From Exophiala sp. HKRS030 (taxonomy: Eukaryota > Ascomycota > Eurotiomycetes > Chaetothyriales > Herpotrichiellaceae), in the NCBI GenBank assembly GCA_023897205.1, contig JAHWDD010000007.1, positions 4,030,001 through 4,094,000 on the forward strand: 64,000 nucleotides of DNA. The letters run 5' to 3'. Below, piece after piece: positions 45,806 through 56,496 of the stretch (positions are counted from its first letter, which is position 1; each line of letters starts with the position of its first letter). The notes under the pieces are model-generated. The model was not told the origin of the DNA. It saw only the letters and a list, made by a program, of their open reading frames with translations, and searched no databases. The position numbers and the translations under genes are program-made.

Positions 45806-47069
45806 CTTGATTTCTTGTCTGTCTGCGGAAACTGCCCCTTCTTGAAGTCAGGCAGGTTATGTCGACCAGCACTAGCGTTTGTCAAGGTTGACTCTTTTCA
45901 AGTTCTCCCATGGATCCCCACCGTCGTATTCTGCTCGTATCGCTCTCGAATGACTCACCTGGAACACTTTGCTGACATATCTTGTCCGCCGAAATGTTGC
46001 TGGGCTCATTGGCACGTTTCAATGCAATGCCTTCATCAAGCATCTTGTCACTAGCTCCATTGTTGTTTGATCCTCTACAACAGTAGCGAGTTCTTCAATC
46101 CAGGATGTGCTCAGCAGACGTACTGTGTGGACGGTATTTGGACCCCGGCGAGAATTGTGGGTCTTGGCAATCCCGTGTCTGGACTCTGTAGCCTCGAAAG
46201 ACTTGAAGTGTTAGGTACCTATGTACCTACTAGGTGCCTACCAATCGTAATTACCGTGACCTACCTGCTTCGTTAGCTACTAGGTACCTGTTAGGCACCT
46301 AGTAGGTAGTATTACGGATGCTCATGTACCTCAGTAATTAGCTGCCTTGGGTTGAAAGTACCTTCCTAATTTTCCTAGGTTGCTTATGTGTTGCCTACTG
46401 AATAATCAATCCCATCTCTCCAGTATGAGGAGTGGTAGTCTGACTATTATTATTACAGGCTAAAATCAGCGACCCTCGGTCTACCAAAAACTACCCGAGT
46501 TGGTTCGAGGCCGCTTAGCCTCGCTTTGGGGACACGGGCGGTGTGCCTAACCACTAACCTACCTACCTAACTAGTACCTACCTAAGCTCCAGACTCTTGG
46601 GTCTTCCAGTTCTTTGACCAGTGCCTGCGCTGTGCTGCCCTCCAGGCTACCACACCCTCCGCGCATCCCCGACCTCAAGCCACCATCCACGGAAATCGTC
46701 CACTACCTACCATCATGTCACCATCGCCCACGTCTACCCCAAATCTTTGTGCCTACATCCATCCTATTCCAGAGACACCTCTCTACCCAAGGACCAGGTC
46801 AAGTCACCTCACTTGTCACTATTACGTATAGTCAGGCGAGCAGGAGGTATACAACGAGAAATCATACTCAAATGCTTTCGAATCATCGGCATTGAGTAAT
46901 CCGTCGACCATTCCGTCGCCTTCCTATTTATCCTCCACCTCTCCTCTGCCGCCTCAAATATCATCCATACCCGTCAACGACACAGTGCTGCTTTGTGTCT
47001 TGAACATGCCGTGACCAAGCGACCACTCCATCGACATGGCGATACTTGGAACCTCAAGGCCCAATCCGA
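45806..47069. other. Repeat-bearing intergenic region
   Basis: No supported gene. It holds a 17-bp inverted repeat (46224-46308), a hairpin-rich patch with a tRNA-like motif (46440-46570), ACCTACCT low-complexity DNA, and the promoter and leader of the deubiquitinase gene. Confidence 0.45.
46224..46308. repeat. Inverted repeat, 17-bp perfect arms
   Basis: TACCTACTAGGTGCCTA (46224-46240) is exactly complementary to 46292-46308, with a 51-base spacer. Additional AGGTACCT palindromes lie immediately outside the left arm and just before the right arm. Confidence 0.75.
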
Positions 47070-48827
47070 ATGCCTGACAAGCCTACTACGGTCGTCGCTT
47101 ATGCGGCTGGCGCATCACTCGCCGCCATTGCCGCCTTCTATGTCTTTGGCCCTACTTTCTTCATCGATGGAGAAAACTCCTACAATACAAATGATGGCCG
47201 GAAGCGCACCATTATCGGTCTGTCAAACCCGGCCAATGACTGTTTTATCAACAGCGTGCTTCAAGCCCTCGCCGGCCTGGGCGATGTAAGACTATATCTC
47301 ATAAAAGAACTCCACAGAAGACAACTAGATGGTCCGGAAATATATGAATCGCCGCCCGCAGTGTTGCGGAAAGGAGAGCGGCCGGAAAAGGTGGTCAGTC
47401 TGCAAAAGGGCCCCGTCACAAAAGCTTTGAAAGACATGCTGGACGCTCTCAATGAGCGACCAATTTATAAAAAGACGATTAGTGCCCGTCCACTGATTGA
47501 AGCTCTGGAACGGGCTTTTCAGACCCGCATCAGTCGCAACCAGCAAGATGCCCAGGAGTTTCTTCAGATTGTCCTGGAGAGACTATGTGATGAATACCAC
47601 GCCGCGCAAAAAGCCCGGAAAAAACCTGATTTCCAGCTGGAACAGAATGGACATGTCGACGCCCCCAAGCCCGCTGGAACCAATATCCCTTTATCTCAGG
47701 TGACGGTCGGCACCAATGAGGGATTTCCCTTTGAAGGTCGGATAGAATCTCAAATCACCTGCATGCGCTGTGGCTACAAGACCAAGCCCAGCGCCACCAC
47801 TTTTGTTTCCCTGACTCTGAATGTTCCTCAGAAAAGTTCGACTTCGCTAGACAGCTGTTTTGACATTTTGCTGAAAAGTGAAGAGATTGATGACTTTAAA
47901 TGTGACAAATGTTGGTTGAAGTATGCTCTGGAATGGAAGCAAAACAAGTTGAAGGCTATTACGGGCGACAGTGACCGTGAGGGATTGGAACAGGACATTG
48001 CTGCCATTGAGCTGGCAATCCAGGAAGATCCTGAAAAGCCTCCTGAAGGCGTGGTACTCCCAGACTCCAAGCAAGCCCCGAGATCCAAGATTCGAAAAGC
48101 CACTCGCATCACAGTTTTCCCCAAGGTTATTGCCATTCACCTCTCGAGATCGGTCTTCGACCCTGGTAGTTACTCGACCAAAAACATGGCAAAGGTTTCT
48201 TATACTCAACGCTTACGCCTAGGAGGACTTTTGAACGAGCACTGGTACAAACTTCTTGGCGTCGTCTGCCATAAAGGCAGCCACAACAGTGGTCATTATG
48301 AGTCCTTCCGACGCAACCATTTATATCCTCCTTTTGCCACTCCCGACGCTTTTAGCGCCTACGCTGCCGCCAGCCGAAACCCGAGCGGCACGACCTCAGC
48401 TACAGCGAGTCCTCATGTAGGAGCTGTGCATAGCAATGGTGTCGCCAATGGAGCTACCGACACACCTTCTAGTGCTTCGGTCTCGACGCATTCGTTGTCG
48501 AATGGCAACAGCCAGCCCACCTCCAACCCTGTCATTAGTCAGGATGGCTCTGTGGTGACATCACCCACGGTCGACGAGCTGGCGCCCGCACCCATCATGC
48601 CAACATTGAATAGAACAGAAACACAGGCATCTAGACCTCAAATCAGGACGCACGAGTCGACTGTTCCTGGCAAATTCAGACGAAGGAAAAAGTCCAATGA
48701 TCGATGGTGGCGCATCTCGGATGAAAAGATAAAAGAAACGCGTACCTCAGATGTTTTGTCCATGCAGCGAGAAGTCTATCTGCTTTTCTACGAATTGGAA
48801 CGACCCGGAGATGACTCTACTGCATAG
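47070..48827 (+). CDS. Ubiquitin C-terminal hydrolase, Ubp16-like, membrane-anchored
   Basis: Single exon, 585 residues from the ATG at 47070. A hydrophobic segment directly after the start (TVVAYAAGASLAAIAAFYVF) would anchor it in a membrane, as in yeast Ubp16 on the mitochondrial outer membrane. The USP catalytic core follows: Cys box GLSNPANDCFINSVLQAL, QDAQEFLQIVLERL, zinc-ribbon halves CMRCGY and FKCDKCWLKY, and His box GSHNSGHYESFRR. A Ser/Thr/Pro-rich insert (about 48360-48660) separates the His box from the last conserved strand, which reads WWRISDEKIKE and ends REVYLLFYELER. It removes ubiquitin from substrates, probably at the mitochondrial surface. All catalytic residues visible here are present. 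Confidence 0.9.
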   Translation: MPDKPTTVVAYAAGASLAAIAAFYVFGPTFFIDGENSYNTNDGRKRTIIGLSNPANDCFINSVLQALAGLGDVRLYLIKELHRRQLDGPEIYESPPAVLRKGERPEKVVSLQKGPVTKALKDMLDALNERPIYKKTISARPLIEALERAFQTRISRNQQDAQEFLQIVLERLCDEYHAAQKARKKPDFQLEQNGHVDAPKPAGTNIPLSQVTVGTNEGFPFEGRIESQITCMRCGYKTKPSATTFVSLTLNVPQKSSTSLDSCFDILLKSEEIDDFKCDKCWLKYALEWKQNKLKAITGDSDREGLEQDIAAIELAIQEDPEKPPEGVVLPDSKQAPRSKIRKATRITVFPKVIAIHLSRSVFDPGSYSTKNMAKVSYTQRLRLGGLLNEHWYKLLGVVCHKGSHNSGHYESFRRNHLYPPFATPDAFSAYAAASRNPSGTTSATASPHVGAVHSNGVANGATDTPSSASVSTHSLSNGNSQPTSNPVISQDGSVVTSPTVDELAPAPIMPTLNRTETQASRPQIRTHESTVPGKFRRRKKSNDRWWRISDEKIKETRTSDVLSMQREVYLLFYELERPGDDSTA

Positions 48828-49798
48828 TGGTTCCGTCAGATGATTGAGACTTTTCGTCTACCAGAGTGGTTGCTCCATATATGGCCCCTGAGCAGACACA
48901 TACCTCCCTAGATGAAACATGGGAGGCTTGGGCGTTTATCGAAATGGCTATCTTGGTTATACATCCATCTATACAAGAAAACTGTATATAGAGATCAATG
49001 GATTGTTGATTGCACTACGTTTTGCTACTAGAGGGGAGCCACTTTCCTTTCCCCATCCCTACCCACATCTCCATCTCCATCTTCATCTCCCGATTCCCTT
49101 GACCTCAGTGCCCGGAGTGACCGAGGTTCCCTCCTGGCCACAAGACTCGTCAGTTCGGTCATCTCGGGGTCAATACCCCGTGCACCCGTTATATTCCGTC
49201 GATCAATGATGGAAAAGTCTGGAAGACGATGAGAGAGGAAGGATGAATTCGGAGCAACGGGACCCATCTTGAGAACAGGATGGAGGTCTGGCCAATACAA
49301 GATGGCCCGGGCTGGGGAATCGCCCGGATGAGGTGCACGTCGGAAAGGGTCTTGAGGGAAAAGCGGCGGAAGCGGTCCCCAATCGAGCGCCATGGGGATT
49401 TGAGGAGCTGTGGAAGCTGTGCGAGCATTTACCTAGCTCCCACTAAGTCGTCAAAGCCAAGCCCTTAAGTCGAGATTCTTGTCGAATCCTCTCCAGTCTT
49501 GCAGTGGCAGTTGCCCTGCCGTACCGTGTGTTGCCCTTGCCCCCTTTGCTCGCCCATGGGCCATGACATGTTGCTGCCCCTCATTCATCTCCCTCCCAAT
49601 CCCCTTCTCTCGGCGTGGATCTCAACACAATTCGCTTTCTACAGTTTCTTTTTCATTCCTCCTACTGATCAACTTCTCGAGCTGTAGTTGACCTTGACTT
49701 TGGTATCTTTCGATCAAACCCTTGACTACAGTCATACTTTATCAGCACAAGTCTTTTGTCTATCACCTTCTTGAATATATCTTACCGCGATCATCACC
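48828..49798. other. Intergenic with pyrimidine-rich promoter of aldolase gene
   Basis: No supported gene. The proximal 300 bases are CT-rich, as is common upstream of strongly expressed fungal glycolytic genes. The leader ends ATCATCACCATGG, a strong start context. Confidence 0.5.
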
Positions 49799-51046
49799 AT
49801 GGGTGCCAAAGACGTTCTCTCCCGAAAGTCCGGCGTCATTGTCGGTGATGATGTGCTTGCCCTCTTCAAGCATGCTCAAGAGAACAACTATGCCATCCCT
49901 GCCATCGTACGTATCATCACGCTGCCTCGAGTGACCTGAATGCTGACAATCATTTTATTAGAACGTGACCTCCTCCTCCACCGTTGTTGCTGCACTGGAA
50001 GCTGCACGAGACAACAACGCCCCCATCATTCTTCAAACCTCTCAAGGTGGTGCTGCCTACTTTGCAGGAAAGGTTCGCACATTCCGATTACGTCCGAGAC
50101 TTTCATGTATACTGATCCATACAACAGGGCGTCAAGAATGGCAACCAAGAAGCCTCTATTGCAGGTGCCATTGCTGCTGCTCAGTACATCCGAGCTGTTG
50201 CTCCCGCCTATGGTATCCCTGTCGTCCTACATACCGATCACTGCGCCAAGAAGCTCCTACCGTGGCTCGATGGCATGCTGGATGCCGACGAGGCCTACTT
50301 CAAGGAGCACGGCGAACCTCTCTTCTCGTCCCACATGATCGATCTGTCCGAGGAAGATGTGAAATGGAACATTGAGACCACTGCCAAATACTTGAAGCGA
50401 GCTGCTCCTTTGAAGCAATGGCTAGAAATGGTACGAGCATGGCCTTCTCCTACAAACTCGAAAGTTGAAGCTAACAACATGACAGGAAATTGGTATCACC
50501 GGCGGTGAAGAAGATGGTGTCAACAACGAAGATGTCGACAACAACTCTCTTTACACCCAACCCGAGGATATCCACGAGATCTACGCTACTCTGAAGAAGA
50601 TCTCACCTTACTTTTCCATCGCCGCGGGTTTCGGCAACGTTCACGGTGTGTACAAGCCCGGCAATGTCAAGCTTCACCCAGAGCTCCTCGACAAGCATCA
50701 GAAGTACGTCAAGGAGAAGGAGAACACCCCCACCGACAAGCCAGTGTTCCTCGTTTTCCATGGTGGCTCAGGATCGACCAAGAAGGAATACAAAGATGCC
50801 ATCAGCTACGGTGTGGTCAAGGTCAATCTTGACACTGACTTGCAATACGCATACTTGACAGGTATCCGTGATTACGTCCTGAACAAGAAGGACTACATCT
50901 CATCGCAAGTGGGTAACCCAGATGGCGAAGATAAGCCCAACAAGAAATACTTCGATCCCCGTGTGTGGGTTCGCGAGGGTGAGAAGACGATGAGCGCTCG
51001 TGTGTCTGAAGGCTTGAAAGATTTCAACACCGCTGGACAACTGTAA
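49799..51046 (+). CDS. FBA1: Fructose-bisphosphate aldolase, class II
   Basis: 360 residues; exons 49799-49906, 49962-50072, 50128-50430 and 50486-51046, all three introns 55 nt. This zinc enzyme cleaves fructose 1,6-bisphosphate to dihydroxyacetone phosphate and glyceraldehyde 3-phosphate in the cytosol. Visible landmarks: AIPAINVTSSSTVVAALEAA, TSQGGAAYFAGK, the zinc-binding VVLHTDHCAKK, GITGGEEDGVNNE, the second zinc region GFGNVHGVYKPG and FHGGSGS followed by VVKVNLDTD (phosphate binding). Length matches fungal and yeast Fba1. Codon choice is strongly biased to C-ending codons relative to neighbours, as expected for an abundant protein. No frame problem here. Confidence 0.97.
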
Positions 51047-52108
51047 AAGCTATTACAGGCGAGCAAAGCAAGCATGTGTTGGGATAAAGTTAGCGATTGA
51101 TAAGCTACTGATTCGCTCTTGGAGGTTCGAGGTGGTGGGGGTCAGACATGTGAACAAAAGCAAAGACAGGCGATTGAGATACGTGTGTAGAGCTGCAAAG
51201 TTAGCCGCCGCTGGCTGAGTGAGGCTGATGACGTTGGTCTATTGTGAGCAATCACTTAAAGACGGGTTGGCCTAGCTACGAGGTATGATTACTTGACGAA
51301 CATGACCTAGCTCTTATCGGTAGGCACAATTGGTATATACAATGAAGCAGCTGCAAGTATTGCCTGAGGAGTGTATCTGTGAAGCACTGGTCGTATTGAT
51401 ATGTAGCCAAGGGCAAGGCAATCCAGGGCAGCTTTTAAGTGTCAGCCCCTCACTTGAAGTTTTTGTTTACCCCTCGTGACTTTTGGTGCCCCTCGCGCCG
51501 TCTGAAACAGAGCCGAATGATCGGCAGTATAGATTACGGTGGAGGATATTGTGTGTGGACGACGAGTCGATTGTGTGATCCTCAATGGTCAATGGTCACG
51601 GTGGCTGGTGTTGCTGTGGCGTCGCTAGTCGCTCACTAGGCGGCGTCTGTGAGGAGAATATTGAAGGTTTGGTGATACGATGATTTGTTGATGTCATCCG
51701 TGTTCCTTCCTGTTTCTCTCACTCCTCACTCCTCACTGCTACGGCCACGGCTAAGGTCACTGCCACTACCACTCATCCCCCGTTCATCCCTACCCTCGTA
51801 CCTCCATACCTCATATTTAGTCTATCTTTCATCCTCCGTGTCGAATTCTGTCACTACCAAACAACGTGCCCCGCCAGATCTCACTTCTGTGCTCTTGTAT
51901 CCTCAATTCGTTCCTCACCAGGCCAACAGACCTGTCGCGATCAGAAATCCTGAATGAGTTTGTCGCAATTCTAACACCATCTTGATCTGTTGTTCTTCAA
52001 AAATTTCGGCCCTGAAACCCTCGATATTACCAAAGGTTTTCTTTGTGACAAATTCCTTACAAAATCCCTCGACTGAACCATACACATTTCTCACCACCTT
52101 CTTCCATA
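51047..52108. other. Intergenic between aldolase and oxysterol-binding protein genes
   Basis: No supported gene. The last 400 bases are CT-rich (around 51710-51830) and probably the promoter and leader of the next gene. Confidence 0.5.
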
Positions 52109-53477
52109 ATGCCTGAAGTCGAGGGTGCTGCCGTCCCTGCCTCGAGCAAAGGCTCTTGGTCCTCTTTCCTCAAGGTCGGTTCCATAAATTCTGAAATGCT
52201 AGTCTCATTCCCAGAACTGACTGCGACAGTCGATCGCTTCCTTCAATGGTGATTTATCCTCACTCACTGCTCCTGCATTTATCCTGTCGACTCAATCGCT
52301 CGTCGAGTTCTCCGCATACTGGACCGAAAACACATCGCTCTGGATCGCCCCGACCCAAGAACCAGACCCTGCAAAGCGTGCCTTACTTGTCCTGAAATGG
52401 CTCCTCAACACCTTGAAACAACAATACTGCTCTCGTTCAGAGAAATTGGGATCTGAGAAGAAGCCTCTAAACCCTTTCTTAGGTGAACTGTTTCTGGGAA
52501 GTTGGGATGATGAATTCGGCAAGACAACCCTAGTCTCGGAGCAAGTCAGTCATCATCCTCCAGTCACTGCTTATACCATCACCAATGAGAAATATCGCAT
52601 TCAACTTCAAGGCTATAATGCTCAGAAGGCTAGTTTTAGTCGGACTATTCACGTCAAACAAATCGGACATGCCGTCCTGACTCTCTATCCGCCGGGCTCT
52701 GATGTTCCTGAGACTTACCTCATCACTTTACCTGCATTACATATCGAGAGCTTAATCTACGGGGCGCCATTTGTCGAACTGGGCAAGTTCATCCACATTG
52801 TCTCAAGCACAGGGTATATTGCCAAAATCGATTTCTCTGGGAAAGGATGGGTATCAGGAAAGAAGAACAGTTTCACTGCACAACTGTGGAAAGATGGTGA
52901 TGGTTCGGAAAAAAATCCCCTCTACACTGCTGATGGTCAATGGTCCGATACCTTTACTTTGAAGCTGGGTGAAGGGAAAAAAGCAAAGGAGATTGAGACT
53001 TTCAAGCCTTCGGATATCAAACTCTCACGCATAAATGTTGCTCCGATAGAAGAACAGGACGTATTTGAATCGCGAAAGGCTTGGGGAAATGTTGCTCGCA
53101 GTATTGAAAGGGGAGACATGGATGCAACATCACATTTCAAATCTCGGATTGAAAATGCGCAACGAGCGTTACGGAAAAAGGAACAAGAAGAAAAGAGGGA
53201 TTGGCAGCGCGTTTTCTTCTCTCAAGCCGATGCATCTCATCCTGCAGAACAAATCTTCCAATCACTGGTTCAGAAAATCTCGGGATTTGGAATCAATAGT
53301 TGGGAGGGTGTTGCGCCAGACAAGACGGCAGGAATTTGGAGATATGATGAGAAGAAGGCGCAAACGGCTAAGAAGCCTTTCCATCCAGAAGGATTGATTG
53401 CCTTGGGTGAGAATACTGATGGTACAAGTGCTCCAATCAGCAGAATCACCACAAATCAGAGTGGTGTCACAAGCTAA
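52109..53477 (+). CDS. Oxysterol-binding protein (KES1/OSH4-like)
   Basis: 437 residues; exons 52109-52174 and 52230-53477, one 55-nt intron early in the gene. It has the ligand-binding domain only, without PH or ankyrin domains, like yeast Kes1/Osh4, which exchanges sterol for PI4P between ER and Golgi membranes. Landmarks: lid-like N-terminal segment WSSFLKSIASFNGDLSSL, AYWTENTSLWI, KKPLNPFLGELFLGSW, and the OSBP fingerprint EQVSHHPPVTAY. IDFSGKGWVSGKKNSF and a C-terminal amphipathic helix rich in Lys/Glu (RALRKKEQEEKRDWQRVFFS) follow. The fingerprint histidine pair that binds PI4P is present. No frame break. Confidence 0.95.
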
Positions 53478-55003
53478 AATGTATCGACGAATGCCGAGTC
53501 AACATCTGCGGACAGAAAATACAGAACGCATCATGACGGAGAAATAGGGTCACGATTGTTGGGATGAAGAGAGGACCTCTGCAACCCCTTTGGCTGAAGA
53601 AGAAACAAAGACTTGTATTATTAGCACGATTACTACTATTATCAATTTATGGATTTCTTGTTATGACCCGGAACTTCATGACGACCTTCCTCAGTCATCT
53701 ATACGACACACCTTCGAGTACTTGATCCACAGTACGATCTTAGTAAGACATCAACATCCGATGGTGTAGGAAATCCTTGGTCTTCACAATAACGATTTCT
53801 AGGAGCAATCACTCGGCCGAGAGTGCCTATTAACGGCTATGTTCACGGACTTAAGATAGCTAATCGCATGATATTGGACTGCTCATTCCAACTAGAATCT
53901 AAATCGATTCCTCCTCTTCGACGTCGACCAAACCAAGCACCTCAATACCCGAGGGTCCACCACAATATACGGGGTTTGTGATACCGAGTAGTTTAGACAC
54001 CCAGCGACATACGCAACCACAACCCAGGCTTATCCTGTACACAAAAAGAATACGAACACGACCTACCTGGCTAGCCCACTAGCCAGTCAACTAGTAAATA
54101 AGGTCAGAGTGACGAGTCCACCTCCCACCTCCCTCTCTCACTGACTAAGACGAGTCAACTAAAGCCGAAAATCCATCCGCTCCCTTTCCCTTTTCCCCTT
54201 TCCTCTCTTCCTTCTTCCATTCCGCAGGCGGACGACGATTCATGCGTCCTGCAACCTCTTCTTTACCTACAGTAGACTGTCTACCTAACTAACTCCCGAA
54301 CCCTCCTCGGCCTTGCTTAGCTTTACTTAGTGTGTACTTCGCCGTTTTCCCCACAGCCGTCCCCTCCTCTCTCTTCCCCTGCTTCAGTGGTATGTACCTT
54401 GTCAGCTGGGTTGCCTCGTTTTTATCCATCTATCTACGGAGTACGTATCAAAATTAGTAAGCCAAAGTCATGCAGGCCCAGGGGATGTGCCAGATGTTCC
54501 CTTTGAATCTCTCCGGCGGAATCGATTGGCCTAGTTAGTTAGAGAGAGGGCTGCTGCTATCATTTGATCATTGAGTTGTGTATTTCGTATCTTAACCGGG
54601 ACTAGGCAGTCGGGGCTTTCGGAGGCTTGAGATGCCTTGATGGTGGATTGTGGATTGTTCATTGTTAATTCGTCCGTGCTGATTAACTCTTGGATGTCAA
54701 CTACTGTAAAGGATTAAGAAAGCTAGCAGCGAGCTAAAAGCAAGCAAGGAAGTTCCTGGATGCTTGGGCCTGGCTTGGAGCTACGGCTTAGCCTTCTTTT
54801 TTTGGTCGGGGAAAACGGGACATTGTCCTGCATCACTCCATGCTTCATGCCGTATTATACGTAATGAATGTATACCTAGATCGCAACACTATATTATCTC
54901 TCTCCATTCCTTCTTTCCATCCTCACTTTTCTATTTTTGAGTCTGTGCGTGTGGTGCTGTTTGTGGCATCTGCTCTGAACCAACCCTTGTCGCTGCCTAC
55001 CAT
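53478..55003. other. Intergenic, 1.5 kb
   Basis: No coding region recognised. It is low-complexity in places (CCTCT and ACCTACCT runs near 54110-54300). The proximal part, with pyrimidine-rich DNA near 54890-54950, is presumably the promoter of the GST gene. Confidence 0.45.
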
Positions 55004-56238
55004 ATGAACCTGAGTCTACGACGCATCCACCTCAATACAAGATTCTTTCTGTTTGCAGCTTCGACAACGTCGAATCGTATCGGTTTGAGTGTCCACAGAC
55101 TCGCTTCGAGGCACACGCCGTTGAGCTCTGCATTTAGCACGCTATCAGCCGGAAACACAACGACGACAAGAAGTCGACCGAGGTCAGAACCAAGCATCTC
55201 GGCACTAACCCCACCATCACGCCGCAATAGATTCACAACATCGACAAAACGAAACTTGAGACTTGCTGTTGCTGCTACTACTCCTACTGCTCCAACTAAC
55301 ACCACCAACACCGACTCAACCACCATGTCATCATCAACCGGCCCACCCTACAACGCGCTAACCCTCTGGACATTCGGGACGCCGAACGGCCTCAAACCCG
55401 CCATTGTGCTGGAAGAGCTCGGGCTGACGTACAAGGCCGTGGCGGTCAACATCGGCACCAACCAGCAGAAGGAGCCGTGGTTTCTCGAGATCAACCCGAA
55501 CGGACGGATCCCTGCGCTCAAGGACGGCGACTTGCGGGTTTTTGAGTCCGGTGCTATTATGCTGTATCTCGTTGATCTGTATGACAAGGACAAGAAGCTC
55601 GGCTATGATGTGGCCAAGGGCGGAAAGGACGCTCAGTTGTATTATGAGTTGTTGAGTTGGTTGATGTTTCAGATGGCTGGGTTGGGCCCCATGCAAGGTA
55701 TGTATTCTGCTTTCCTACACGGGATTCGTGTTTAGCGTGGGCTTTTCAGACGTCGAGAGCTGTTAGCACACACACATATACACACAAACAGACAGAGGGA
55801 GTGATATGTATCTACGTATCTATGTACCCAGGCTGACACCTTGCCAACCAACCAACCAGGCCAAGCCAACCACTTCCGCATCATGGCACCGGTGCACTCG
55901 GCGTACGGGATCAAGCGGTACATCGAAGAGACACGGCGATTGATCGGCGTGCTGGAATCACGGCTCAGCCACAGCGACTGGCTCGTCGGCGACAAGTACA
56001 CGATCGCCGACATTGCGAACTTCGCATGGGCCCGCGGCGCACCTGCGTTGGAAATCGATCTCAAGACCGAATTTCCCGGTGTCAGTAGGTGGGTTGACAC
56101 GATTGAGCAGCGAGACGCTGTCCAGAGGGCAAAAAAGGTCCCGAGGGTGGTGTGTTCCCGGATGAGGCGCTCAAGGACATGTTGGCGAAAGGAAGGGCGA
56201 GGATTGATGCCCTCAAGGGGACGGACAAGGAGGATTAG
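55004..56238 (+). CDS. Glutathione S-transferase, Ure2-like, with presequence
   Basis: Exons 55004-55697 and 55860-56238 (162-nt intron, long for this window). From the first ATG the protein is 357 residues. The first ~105 are Arg/Ser/Thr-rich, nearly free of acidic residues (NLSLRRIHLNTRFFLFAAST), as in a mitochondrial targeting peptide. A second in-frame ATG at 55325 would give a 250-residue cytosolic form of normal GST length. The thioredoxin-fold half has LTLWTFGTPNGLKPAIVLEE, INPNGRIPAL and FESGAIMLYLVDLY; the helical half has DWLVGDKYTIADIANFAWA and WVDTIEQRDAVQRA. One base is missing at a run of six A (56131-56136); restoring it gives the family-like end PEGGVFPDEALKDML and an exact codon sum. 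It conjugates glutathione to electrophiles or reduces peroxides. Confidence 0.87.
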
Positions 56239-56496
56239 CAGAGTGGACCCGGGCCGAGTGGGATAAGGGATGGGGGTCGGTTTCTGGTGGTAGCGAACGG
56301 TGGTTGGTGATTTCGCGATATTCATGTCTGAACTAAGAGGGGAAGGTGTGTGTGGAATCGCAAGTTTTCACTAGAACTGTGAACAAGCGAGGGAGAATGG
56401 AGACACGGACGATTTGGACAATGAAATTGATATCGCTCAACCTTTCCATCTTATCGAAACAAAAAGTCATAACTTCTCAGAGTCCCAATCCAGCAG

